Below, piece by piece: positions 25,135 to 34,563 of a stretch of DNA of 64,000 nucleotides. Position 1 is the first letter of the stretch; each line of letters begins with the position of its first letter. Made by a program: the position numbers and the translations under genes. Source of the stretch: Pectobacterium araliae (lineage in GTDB: Bacteria; Pseudomonadota; Gammaproteobacteria; Enterobacterales; Enterobacteriaceae); the NCBI RefSeq assembly GCF_037076465.1, contig NZ_AP028908.1, positions 1,550,001 to 1,614,000 of the forward strand, written 5' to 3'. The notes beneath the pieces are model-generated. The model was not told the DNA's origin, made no database searches, and worked only from the letters and a program-made list of their open reading frames with translations.

Positions 25135-27831
25135 TTAAAAGCGATATTCAATTCCGCCCTGGATGGTTCTTCCTCTCCCCAGCGTGTATGAAATCGAATC
25201 GCCATAGCTAACGATGTACGCGCGATTAGTGACGTTTTCTATTGCCGCACTGACCTTTACATTATTCGTGACTTGATAGCTGGCGTAGAGATCGAATAGG
25301 GTATATTTGGGCCAGTCGGCGACGTAGAAATTGCCAGTCCCTCCCGCCTGATTCACCGCCGAGCGATCCTGATAGCCTCGGTTGTAGCGAATCACTGCGC
25401 CGGCATCTAATTTACGATCGAATGCTCTGGTGCCAATCGTGAGACTTCCCCGATCGCTCGGCATATAAGAAGACGAGCTAAAAACGGTGCCGTAATTGCA
25501 TTGCTCGTAGTTATTCACGTCATCATAGGGTGTGGCGTAATAATTATTTCGACCGCCTTCGCGTATGACGACGCCGCCAAGCCAGGCCGTGTTTGAGCAA
25601 AAGTCATTTTTGCCAATCATTCTGGTGTAGGTCAGATCGGCATAAAATCGACCCGTGTCGTAATTCAATTGATATTCGATACCGCGGAAACGAGTTTTTG
25701 CCAGATTATTGACATACGCTGCGTTACCGGAACCAGCGCCAGTGTAAACACCGGGTTTAACTCGTCCGATCTCCATATTGATGTAGTTGCTTATCTTGGT
25801 ATCGAAATACGCCACCTTGGCAACCAGACGATCGGATTCTGTAAGCAGCTCGCTGGCCTTAATATTGAACCCCGTTTCCCACGCGGTTGATCGCTCCGGC
25901 GCCAAATAAGGGTTGGGGTATTGCGTTGATGAGGAGTGCGCGCTGCCCGTGGTCAACGTTTCCGTAATGGCGGGTGGGCGCCATGATTTCCCATAATTGC
26001 TGAACAGTTCAAGCCACGTTATCCCCGGTTTAACGGCAATAGCGGCGGTGGGCGAAAGCTTTCCGCTTTCGCTATCCACCTTCCAGAAGTGAGTGTTTCT
26101 GACGGTCGGGCAGAGTGTTAGACGATTTGCCGTGCAGGGATTATCCACCGTATACGGGAACTCGGTGATCTCCATTCCCGTTGTACCGCGCAGGCGATAG
26201 CGGTCATAACGCAGGCCGCCTTCTAGCGTAAGGAAATCCTCATAGCCGTAGGTCAGGTTGGCAAACATGCTGGCTAGGGAACGGTTACCACCTGGTGTGA
26301 CGCCCGCCATGGATTCGCGTGTGGACTCACTGCTGGACTTATCGTAGAAAACGTCAACGCCGTAGTTGGCGTTCAGTTCATGCTGAGCTGGTAAACTGAA
26401 ACGTGAGGTGTTCTGTACCTGCACACCGTAAGTACGCATCCGGCTACGCGTCCAATAACTATTATCGATGACGCTGGTACTGTAGGTGTCTGATTTGTCG
26501 GTCGTATCGACATAATAAAGTTTGGCGCTAAAATCAAGCCAATCGTGATCGTCTGGGTTTAGGTGGTAATCCAATGCGCTGCTGCGTGACATGGTGTTAC
26601 TAAACCCACTTTTTTTCCAACCCAGTTCGGGGAACGTGGTGTTCGTTAACATACTGGGATTGGGCGTGTCTGTCTGAGTCTGCAAATAACTGAACTGGAT
26701 ACGTTGGTTGGCGGGAAGATTCCAGCCTACTTTAGCCAGCCGAGAGCGCATCGTGTGGCCTGAGTCAGTCACTTTGCCATGTTTCAGCGAATCGCTGGCG
26801 CGAAGCGTGTTCTCATCGCTTCCCGATGCGGTGCGAATATCGCCAATTTTGCCTTTATTGCCCGGCCAGTAATCGCCCAGATGACGCTCGCTGGCTCCGA
26901 CTAAAATATCACCGCTTTCGTTACCGAGTGCGAGAATCCCGCTGCCGATAAAATGTGTTCCATTGTCTCCCGTGCTGGCGTGCAATTTTCCGCCCAGTTC
27001 TTTACCCGGCGCCAGAAAATCACTGGCGCTGACGGTATTAAACGTAGCGATACCGCCGAATGCGCCCGCGCCGCCCATACCGCTCGTGGCGCCTTTCTCA
27101 ATCGTAGCGCCGGAGAGCAGTTCTGAATCAATATACATTTGGCCGTTACGCTGCCCGTGACCGCTTTTCTGGAAGTTCTGCCGCATACCGTCAATGTTCA
27201 TATTCACGCGACCAAAGTCCTGTATCCCGCGAATGTTCACCGACAGCGAAGGGTCTTGCTGGCTGACGCTGGAGTACACACCAGCAGATTGTTCCAACAT
27301 ATCGGCCGCGTGGCGGGTAGGGCGCTGATCCATCTGCTCACGTGAAATGACGCTGATGGCGCGCGGTTGTTCATAGATCCAGTCGCCCGGATTGGCGACG
27401 GTAAACGCGCGTACCGTCATCACGTCGTCTATTTTTGCCGTATCGACGTTGACTGAACGAGGGCGCAGAGTAATCACGCCATTGCTGCCGATCTGAAAGT
27501 CGACCGGGTTAGCACCGATCAACTGGCGTAGCCCTTGCTCTGGCGTGAAGCGCCCTTGAAGCGCGGCGGCCTGCATATTTTCCAGTTTGACGTCAGCAAA
27601 AAAGACCTGTAGCCCCGCCTGTTCGGCGAAACGCAGCAACGCGCTGCTCAACGGCTGCGCGCTGATGGAAAAGGCGGTGCTCTGACGAGCCGCTTCCTGA
27701 ACGCTGGCGGCCTGCGTTTCTGCTTGCGCATAGTGGAGCGAGCCAGACAACGACAGTGCGATGCCGACGGCGAGAGAAAGTGGATTCCGTTGTAACAAGC
27801 GGTTGTCTTGCTGTTGTGTTCTTTTAAACAT
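25135..27831 (-). CDS. hasR: TonB-dependent heme/hemophore receptor HasR with signalling domain
   Basis: An 898-residue outer-membrane receptor. After a signal peptide (ending AQA, near residue 37) comes an STN signalling domain, residues about 52-125 ('AFSISAQPLSSALLRFAEQAG', 'TPEQGLRQLIG'), then a TonB box-like 'DDVMTVRAF', the plug ('EQSAGVYSSVSQQDPSLSVNIRGI' in outline) and a 22-strand barrel ending GGIEYRF. The STN domain marks it as a transducer that signals heme-HasA binding to the anti-sigma factor HasS. It imports free heme and heme from HasA using TonB energy. No hasB (TonB paralogue) is present here, so the cellular TonB must serve. A Fur-like site lies about 85 bp upstream. Confidence 0.94.
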   Translation of the reverse strand: MFKRTQQQDNRLLQRNPLSLAVGIALSLSGSLHYAQAETQAASVQEAARQSTAFSISAQPLSSALLRFAEQAGLQVFFADVKLENMQAAALQGRFTPEQGLRQLIGANPVDFQIGSNGVITLRPRSVNVDTAKIDDVMTVRAFTVANPGDWIYEQPRAISVISREQMDQRPTRHAADMLEQSAGVYSSVSQQDPSLSVNIRGIQDFGRVNMNIDGMRQNFQKSGHGQRNGQMYIDSELLSGATIEKGATSGMGGAGAFGGIATFNTVSASDFLAPGKELGGKLHASTGDNGTHFIGSGILALGNESGDILVGASERHLGDYWPGNKGKIGDIRTASGSDENTLRASDSLKHGKVTDSGHTMRSRLAKVGWNLPANQRIQFSYLQTQTDTPNPSMLTNTTFPELGWKKSGFSNTMSRSSALDYHLNPDDHDWLDFSAKLYYVDTTDKSDTYSTSVIDNSYWTRSRMRTYGVQVQNTSRFSLPAQHELNANYGVDVFYDKSSSESTRESMAGVTPGGNRSLASMFANLTYGYEDFLTLEGGLRYDRYRLRGTTGMEITEFPYTVDNPCTANRLTLCPTVRNTHFWKVDSESGKLSPTAAIAVKPGITWLELFSNYGKSWRPPAITETLTTGSAHSSSTQYPNPYLAPERSTAWETGFNIKASELLTESDRLVAKVAYFDTKISNYINMEIGRVKPGVYTGAGSGNAAYVNNLAKTRFRGIEYQLNYDTGRFYADLTYTRMIGKNDFCSNTAWLGGVVIREGGRNNYYATPYDDVNNYEQCNYGTVFSSSSYMPSDRGSLTIGTRAFDRKLDAGAVIRYNRGYQDRSAVNQAGGTGNFYVADWPKYTLFDLYASYQVTNNVKVSAAIENVTNRAYIVSYGDSISYTLGRGRTIQGGIEYRF

Positions 27832-27915
27832 TTTTCGCCTGGTCTGCCATCCGTTAAATCATCAATAAGCATTAATAAACAAAGGGATAATTCACCACAT
27901 TATTCTTAATGAAAA

Positions 27916-27930
27916 TGATAATAAAAATCA
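27916..27930 (-). promoter_or_regulatory. Fur-like box upstream of hasR
   Basis: TGATAATAAAAATCA agrees at 12 of 14 conserved positions with the 7-1-7 Fur consensus TGATAAT-N-ATTATCA. It lies 85-99 bp upstream of the hasR start codon, in a 259-bp AT-rich gap after hasS that would also hold the HasI-dependent promoter of hasRADEF. Confidence 0.6.
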
Positions 27931-28090
27931 TTACCTAAATATGAAGACGGCTGAGATGACAGAACCCGTAAAAAAATATTTAAATTTTTTTCTCCGCAGA
28001 GTTGCGGCCTTGTGAACGTGAAGGGAATTTATGCGTGATTACCACGCCTGAGCAGCATGGCAGGAGTGGGTAAGACAGAGGGAGAAAGGA

Positions 28091-29044
28091 TCAGTACAGA
28101 ATAGTGACGCCGGGCAGAGAAACGGTTTTGGCACCCAGTTCAGTTGCCATGGTTTGCAGTGCGTTATCTAGCTCGTTCAGCGAAAAAATGCCGCTGACCT
28201 GACGTTGGCGCAGTGCTGAACGAGGAATGACGATCGTACCAGAGCGGTACTGATTGATACGTGCGATCACGATAGCGAGCGGCTGTTGATCAAATATCAG
28301 CAGACCACGCCGCCAATCGCCACGCTCGCGACTATTCCAACCGGGAAGACGCGTTATACCTTGTTCTGTATAACGCGCAGCCTGTTCTTCATCAAGCCGC
28401 AGCGCTTGTCCGCTTGCGGCTACCTGAACGCTGTGCTCCACCACGCCGACGGTCGTTATCTGTGATGAATTTTGCACAATAAACTGTGTACCTAGCGCCT
28501 GTGTGGTGCCTGATGCCGCCTCGACCAGGAAAGGCCGTTTTTCCTGTGTAGTTGTCGGGGCAACGGTGAACCAGGCCGAGCCTTGCAGCAATGTGACTCG
28601 CCGTTCTTGCGCGGTGTAAGCAAGAGCAATCGCGCTGCCTGCATCCATATCAACCTGGCTACCATCCGGTAGCGTAACCTGTTTAACCTGACGATCGGCA
28701 TGATAATCCGAGCGCAGCGTTATAATACCGTCTGAAATCCACGTCGTGCCGAGACTGAAGCCCAACAGCAATAAGGCCGCGATTTTCCACTGTGTCGCAC
28801 GGTTGACGCGTCTGCTGGGCAATGTTGCTAGCGGCAGTGGTTGCAGGACCTTTTTTTGCTCGGTACTGAGCGAGCCGAGTCCATGCCAGAGCATCCCCGC
28901 TTGTTCCAAAGCATGATGATGGCGGGGGTCTTGTGCCAGCCAATGCTGAAATATCAGTTCCTGTTCATCCTCCAGCGGCGCTTCGGCCAAACGTATGGCC
29001 CATCGTGCTGCCTGTTGATGGATTTCAGGGGGATAATCGTTCAT
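28091..29044 (-). CDS. hasS: FecR-type anti-sigma factor HasS
   Basis: A 317-residue inner-membrane regulator. The N-terminal 80 residues form the cytoplasmic sigma-binding domain with 'AARWAIRLAEAPLEDEQ' and 'FQHWLAQDPRHHHALEQA' (DUF4880/FecR N-domain); one membrane helix lies at about residues 88-104 ('KIAALLLLGFSLGTTWI'); the periplasmic FecR domain follows with 'VTLPDGSQVDMDAGSAIALAY' in outline and 'VTLLQGSAWFTV'. The C-terminus would contact the STN domain of HasR. In Serratia HasS holds HasI inactive until heme-loaded HasA binds HasR. The gene starts 102 bp after the hasI stop, and the two are probably co-transcribed. Confidence 0.92.
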   Translation of the reverse strand: MNDYPPEIHQQAARWAIRLAEAPLEDEQELIFQHWLAQDPRHHHALEQAGMLWHGLGSLSTEQKKVLQPLPLATLPSRRVNRATQWKIAALLLLGFSLGTTWISDGIITLRSDYHADRQVKQVTLPDGSQVDMDAGSAIALAYTAQERRVTLLQGSAWFTVAPTTTQEKRPFLVEAASGTTQALGTQFIVQNSSQITTVGVVEHSVQVAASGQALRLDEEQAARYTEQGITRLPGWNSRERGDWRRGLLIFDQQPLAIVIARINQYRSGTIVIPRSALRQRQVSGIFSLNELDNALQTMATELGAKTVSLPGVTILY

Positions 29045-29146
29045 GTTATAGGCCTGGAGTGTGTAGGGTCTCTAAATAAGTAGACGTCTGACGGTAATAA
29101 ACCCGTAAATAATTTGTGATTATTTCATTATTGGCAGCTATTTTCA

Positions 29147-29653
29147 CTAAGAGCGGATCGTCAGCATGGCATGCAGTGTCATAGCAAGATGCTTCTCAAC
29201 GGTGCTGAGAGAGATATCCAACTGCTGAGCAATTTGCGCCTGTGTCATGTGTTCAAACCGATGCAGATGAAATATCAACTGCGTGCGTTCAGGCAATGTT
29301 GCCAGTATGTTTGCCAGACGCTCCAGCTCCTGTTGGGCGATTGCCGCCCGATCGAGTTGGGGTGCGGCATCAGGCAGAGCGTCCAGCGTGGTATCCATGT
29401 CGTCAACACCCGTTGCCATCTGCCAGCGTTGCTGATGGCGGACATGGTCGAGCAGCAAATTATTGGCTGTTTTATAGAGATAGGCTTTCTTGTCGTCTAC
29501 ATCATCTTGCTGTTCCAGCCGTTGTGCCAACCGTAAAAAACTCTCTTGCACCAGATCTGCCGCTGCCTGAGGGTCGCGCAGTTTGTGATTGAGATAGCGT
29601 TCTAACCGTTCTGCATAGTGGTTGAACAGCATTCTGAGTTCAGACTCTGACAT
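29147..29653 (-). CDS. hasI: ECF sigma factor HasI
   Basis: A 168-residue FecI-type extracytoplasmic function sigma factor. Region 2 is seen in 'AAADLVQESFLRLAQR' and 'AYLYKTANNLLLDHVRHQQR'; region 4 in 'LPERTQLIFHLHRFEHMTQAQIAQQLDISLSTVEKHL' (outlined; helix-turn-helix at about residues 135-155). It directs RNA polymerase to the hasR promoter on a heme signal. The upstream 140 bp contain a perfect 7-1-7 Fur box, so hasI itself should be repressed by iron. The divergent neighbour is a small ORF and then patD. Confidence 0.94.
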   Translation of the reverse strand: MSESELRMLFNHYAERLERYLNHKLRDPQAAADLVQESFLRLAQRLEQQDDVDDKKAYLYKTANNLLLDHVRHQQRWQMATGVDDMDTTLDALPDAAPQLDRAAIAQQELERLANILATLPERTQLIFHLHRFEHMTQAQIAQQLDISLSTVEKHLAMTLHAMLTIRS

Positions 29654-29789
29654 GCCAACGTCCCGCCAGGTGACCTTCCCGCCGACTCTGCGGCAACAGA
29701 AATCCTTTCCCTTGTCACGGTGCTGCCCATAAAAATGCGTGGCACTGTCCTCGATGGGGTAAGGCCCTGAATAATAAATATGATGTAAT

Positions 29790-29804
29790 TGATAATTATT
29801 ATCA
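29790..29804 (-). promoter_or_regulatory. Fur box upstream of hasI
   Basis: TGATAATTATTATCA is a perfect match to the 7-1-7 Fur consensus TGATAAT-N-ATTATCA and a perfect inverted repeat. It lies 137-151 bp upstream of the hasI start codon in the gap shared with the small plus-strand ORF, so it could in principle act on both. Confidence 0.85.
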
Positions 29805-29912
29805 CATATGACGAAGGGGAAAGCAGAGTTAAATCTTCTTCAGATTGGCGGATTTTCGCCGTCGACTACACTTAATCTTTGTTGACGTATCATTTGATTA
29901 AGAGGAATGACA

Positions 29913-30074
29913 ATGACGACAAAGGACGATCCCAAAGACGTGACAGTCAGCGAAGGGCTGGCAAAAGTGCATGAGGCGTCAGATCAACTGACGGAAGAAG
30001 AAATTGAGGCGTTGGCGGAAGAAGCCAGACAGTCTGCTACGCAGACGAAGAAAGCGTCGGGTAACACGCCCTAG
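29913..30074 (+). CDS. Small acidic protein of unknown function (53 aa)
   Basis: Not recognised. The frame encodes 53 residues beginning MTTKDDPKDVTVSEGL and rich in Glu, Asp, Ala and Lys, with a likely central helix ('QLTEEEIEALAEEARQ') and a disordered basic tail; no membrane segment or cysteine. An AAGAGGA ribosome site lies 6 bases before the ATG (a second in-frame ATG at 29907 is closer to it). The gene is divergent from hasI, with the Fur box about 110 bp upstream, and is followed by the sigma-54-type promoter of patD. Reasons to believe it: good ribosome site and protein-like, biased composition. Without homologues the call remains provisional. Confidence 0.6.
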   Translation: MTTKDDPKDVTVSEGLAKVHEASDQLTEEEIEALAEEARQSATQTKKASGNTP

Positions 30075-30119
30075 TCTGATGCCGCCTGTCGCAGAACGGA
30101 TTGATGCGCAAACATAACG

Positions 30120-30135
30120 TGGCAAGTTTTTTGCA
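30120..30135 (+). promoter_or_regulatory. Sigma-54 promoter of patD
   Basis: TGGCAAGTTTTTTGCA matches the -24/-12 consensus TGGCAC-N5-TTGCA at 10 of 11 positions, with correct GG-to-GC spacing. The expected transcript start is near 30146, about 50 bp before the patD ATG. It fits nitrogen control of putrescine breakdown known in E. coli. No clear NtrC site was found. Confidence 0.75.
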
Positions 30136-30194
30136 CAGACATTTTGCAGATAGTGATGAAAAACACGATCGTTTTCTCTCTGTAAGGAAAATGT

Positions 30195-31619
30195 ATGCAT
30201 GACAAACTACTGATAGAAGGCAAGCTGGTCGCAGGAAAAGGCGAAATATTGCCCGTATTCAACCCCGCAACGGGAGAGCAAATTGCCGCCATCGCGCAGG
30301 CCGATCTGCACCAGGTTGATGCAGCGGTTCTGGCTGCGGAGTCCGCCTTTGCACACTGGGGGCAGACTACGCCGAAAACACGCGCTACGCTGCTGCTACG
30401 GATTGCCGATGCCATCGAGGAAAATGCCGAGACGTTCGCTGAGCTGGAATCACTGAACTGCGGTAAGCCTTATCACGCGGCGCTGAATGATGAGGTGCCT
30501 GCGGTGGCGGATGTGTTTCGCTTCTTTGCCGGGGCGGCACGCTGCCTGAGCGGTTCAGCCGCGGGAGAATATCTGGAAGGACACACCTCTATGATCCGGC
30601 GCGATCCGGTGGGCGTGGTGGCGTCCATTGCCCCGTGGAATTATCCGCTGATGATGGCATCGTGGAAGTTGGCTCCCGCGTTGGCGGCAGGAAACTGCGT
30701 GGTGCTGAAACCGGCGGAGCAAACCCCGCTGACGACATTCTATCTGGCGCATTTGCTGGCGGAGATACTTCCTGCTGGCGTGGTGAATATCCTGTTTGGG
30801 CGTGGTGCAGACATCGGTGATGCGCTGACAGGGCATGAGAAAGTCAACATGGTATCGCTAACCGGTTCGATTGCGACTGGATCGCATATCCTTGCCCATA
30901 CTGCTGCGAGCGTAAAGCGCACGCATATGGAACTCGGCGGCAAAGCGCCAGTGATTGTGTTCGATGATGCTGATGTCGATCAGGTGGTTGATGGAATCCG
31001 CAGTTTCGGTTTCTACAACGCGGGGCAAGACTGCACCGCGGCCTGTCGGCTGTATGTACAGCGAGGGATCTACGATGAAGTCGTAGAAGCACTAGGAAAA
31101 GCGGTAGCGACGCTGAAAATAGGCGATCCACATGATGAAACCACCGAACTGGGGCCGTTAATTACCGAGCCGCAGCTTGAACGTGTGATAGGTTTTGTGG
31201 AACGCGCCAAAGCGCTGCCGCACATCACGGTAGTGACCGGTGGCGGGCGGATGAAAGGGCAGGGATTCTATTTCCAGCCGACGGTGTTGGCGGGGGCGAA
31301 ACAGGAAGATGAAATCGTCCAGAAAGAGGTGTTTGGCCCCGTCATTTCCATTACGCCGTTTGACGATGAAGCGCAGGTGATTGGCTGGGCGAATGCCTCA
31401 CATTACGGGCTGGCTTCGTCGGTCTGGACACGAGATATCGGGCGAGCACACCGTCTGGCCGCGTGCCTTCAGTACGGCTGTACCTGGGTGAACACCCACT
31501 TCATGCTGGTGAGCGAAATGCCGCACGGCGGACAGAAGCTGTCCGGCTACGGCAAGGATATGTCGATGTACGGGCTGGAGGACTACACCATCGTGCGCCA
31601 TATCATGATCCGGCACTAA
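30195..31619 (+). CDS. patD: Gamma-aminobutyraldehyde dehydrogenase PatD
   Basis: A 474-residue NAD-dependent aldehyde dehydrogenase closely following E. coli PatD/YdcW (474 residues). The catalytic cysteine is C280 in GQDCTAACR, the general base glutamate lies in '[10 protein letters not shown]', and '[22 protein letters not shown]' (key PWNYP) is the cofactor entry motif. The end '[20 protein letters not shown]' is also shared. It oxidises 4-aminobutanal, the product of putrescine transamination, to GABA in the cytoplasm. The next gene but one is patA, giving the two consecutive steps; the genes are 327 bp apart and each has its own sigma-54-type promoter. A GTAAGGAAAA ribosome site precedes the ATG. 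Confidence 0.95.
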   Translation: MHDKLLIEGKLVAGKGEILPVFNPATGEQIAAIAQADLHQVDAAVLAAESAFAHWGQTTPKTRATLLLRIADAIEENAETFAELESLNCGKPYHAALNDEVPAVADVFRFFAGAARCLSGSAAGEYLEGHTSMIRRDPVGVVASIAPWNYPLMMASWKLAPALAAGNCVVLKPAEQTPLTTFYLAHLLAEILPAGVVNILFGRGADIGDALTGHEKVNMVSLTGSIATGSHILAHTAASVKRTHMELGGKAPVIVFDDADVDQVVDGIRSFGFYNAGQDCTAACRLYVQRGIYDEVVEALGKAVATLKIGDPHDETTELGPLITEPQLERVIGFVERAKALPHITVVTGGGRMKGQGFYFQPTVLAGAKQEDEIVQKEVFGPVISITPFDDEAQVIGWANASHYGLASSVWTRDIGRAHRLAACLQYGCTWVNTHFMLVSEMPHGGQKLSGYGKDMSMYGLEDYTIVRHIMIRH

Positions 31620-31884
31620 GGATCTTCTGTCTGCCGCAGGGTTCTGTTTATCCTGAACGACAAGCGGGTAAAGATATAGCGCGTTTATCCAGCCCCGGCG
31701 TGCCCCAAAAAAGGGCGCGCTGGACAAAAGTGGGGCATCACAAGATGCTTTGATTTTCCTCATACTGGCATTTGCCATGCTTATCGGTTTTTAATTCCGC
31801 ATATTATTATTTAGTTCAAATCATCTGCTGAATTTTTGGATTAGATCGCATTTTCGTATTTTATTCTGATTTTGGGCGGGCGAC
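31620..31884. other. patD-patA intergenic region
   Basis: About 265 bp up to the patA promoter. An imperfect hairpin (CCAGC…GCGTGCCC against GGGCGCGCTGG, 31689-31723) could slow or stop patD transcription. The second half is AT-rich. No gene seen. Confidence 0.4.
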
Positions 31885-31900
31885 TGGCGTGTTTTGTGCA
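31885..31900 (+). promoter_or_regulatory. Sigma-54 promoter of patA
   Basis: TGGCGTGTTTTGTGCA has GG and GC at exactly the -24/-12 spacing and agrees with TGGCAC-N5-TTGCA at 8 of 11 positions. Expected start near 31911, about 36 bp before the TTG start codon. E. coli patA is also sigma-54/NtrC controlled. Confidence 0.6.
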
Positions 31901-31904
31901 TTAA

Positions 31905-33353
<1,449 letters not shown>

Positions 33354-33396
33354 AAAACAAGACGGAAACACGCAGCACACGATTATGGTCATCCCG

Positions 33397-33429
33397 AAAA
33401 CCAGTCAGCGCCCACTGACTGGTTTTTTT
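33397..33429 (+). terminator. Intrinsic terminator of patA
   Basis: AAAACCAGTCAG (33397-33408) pairs perfectly with CTGACTGGTTTT (33415-33426); the T run continues to 33429. A textbook terminator, usable in both directions because of the A run on the other side. Confidence 0.9.
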
Positions 33430-33456
33430 GTATCGTCACCACTAATGCAGATGCGG

Positions 33457-34443
33457 TTACCTACGTTTACGGGCAATCAGCACATTTAACGGCGTCATGG
33501 GAAATGCCTGATGGCGTCGGGTTTCGACAGAGGTAAAGCCAGCAGCCAGTAACCACTGCGTGAGCTGTCCTTCTCGTGTGACGTGGCGTCCACTCATTTG
33601 CATCGGCAGATAAAATGGCAGCACTGGCGCTGCATCGTTGGCTTCTTCGGCAATTTCCGCCTGTGCGAGAACCAGCGTTCCCTCTGGCGCGAGAACGTGG
33701 TGAAGCGTTGCCAACATAGCGGGAATATCTTCGACAAAATGCAAGAAGGAGGAGCTCCAGATCAGATCGTATTTTCCGCTGGGAAATGCGCCGCTTTGTG
33801 CTGACAGTCGTGCGGATAACCCGGCATCGTCAATATTGCGCTGTGCCACGGCAGCGGTCTGTGGCAGGTCATACACCGTGCCGGAGATCTGAGCGTGACG
33901 CAGTGCCAGCGTAATCGCCACCCAGCCGGGACCACCGCCCAGATCGAGAATGTGCCTGATTTGTGGGAAATCTGGCAGGCTGGAGAGGATTTGCTCGGCA
34001 ATATTTGCCGTTATCGATCGCTGTTCCTGCGCGATTTGTTGTCCTGCCGCCTTGGCCCATGCGGCATCGCGCGGTAATTCGTTCCGTTGCTCAGGCAATA
34101 GTTGGCGCATTCCATCCCCGAGTCCCTGACCAAACTGTCGCAGACTGGTCAGGCGAAAGCACCAGGCATCACCGATAAAACGCGGACTGCTGCGACAGAG
34201 CACGGCGGCACAGGCCGGAGCGGTGCGATAGCCGTCGTGATGGCGTGTCAATAGCTGCATGCTCCACAGGATCTCAAGCAGAAATCCGGTTTTCTCCGGC
34301 TGCCATCCCAGTGCTTCCGCCAACTGTTCCGGCGTAGTGACATCCTCCAACCGATCGAAAATCTGCTGTTCCAACGCAAGATGTAACGCGTCGGCTTGCA
34401 CACTGCTGGCAGCAAGCTGCCATAACGTTTCTAATGGATTCAT
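33457..34443 (-). CDS. SAM-dependent O-methyltransferase family protein
   Basis: A 328-residue methyltransferase of the plant-type/acetylserotonin group. The N-terminal 100 residues form the dimerisation winged-helix domain ('HLALEQQIFDRLEDVTTPEQLAEALG', outlined). The SAM-binding motif I is 'HILDLGGGPGWVAITLA' (GGGPG near residue 170), followed by 'GTVYDLPQTAAVAQRNI' (acidic ribose-binding aspartate) and 'YDLIWSSSFLHFVED'. The substrate is not known. The gene is divergent from an AraC/PchR-like regulator, with only about 50-120 bp between the start codons and a Fur-like site there, so both may respond to iron and the regulator may control the methyltransferase (inference). Confidence 0.82.
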   Translation of the reverse strand: MNPLETLWQLAASSVQADALHLALEQQIFDRLEDVTTPEQLAEALGWQPEKTGFLLEILWSMQLLTRHHDGYRTAPACAAVLCRSSPRFIGDAWCFRLTSLRQFGQGLGDGMRQLLPEQRNELPRDAAWAKAAGQQIAQEQRSITANIAEQILSSLPDFPQIRHILDLGGGPGWVAITLALRHAQISGTVYDLPQTAAVAQRNIDDAGLSARLSAQSGAFPSGKYDLIWSSSFLHFVEDIPAMLATLHHVLAPEGTLVLAQAEIAEEANDAAPVLPFYLPMQMSGRHVTREGQLTQWLLAAGFTSVETRRHQAFPMTPLNVLIARKRR

Positions 34444-34495
34444 AAACGGTCTTTCTCATTGATGGTCAGTCGATAGGGAATATGCTATCTATAAA

Positions 34496-34510
34496 TGAGA
34501 ATGGTTATTA
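34496..34510. promoter_or_regulatory. Fur-like site between methyltransferase and AraC regulator genes
   Basis: TGAGAATGGTTATTA agrees with the 7-1-7 Fur consensus at 11 of 14 positions. It lies about 53 bp upstream of the methyltransferase start and 54 bp upstream of the chosen AraC start, so it could act on both. Moderate match only. Confidence 0.4.
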
Positions 34511-34563
34511 TGTTCATTGTTATGCGAGACGGCGTTTTTCATATGCGAAACGGCGGGGGGAAG

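Noticed and set aside
34495..34563. Upstream start codons of the AraC/PchR-like gene
   Set aside because: ATGs at 34495-34543 lack good ribosome sites and the first two overlap the Fur-like site; kept only as alternatives.
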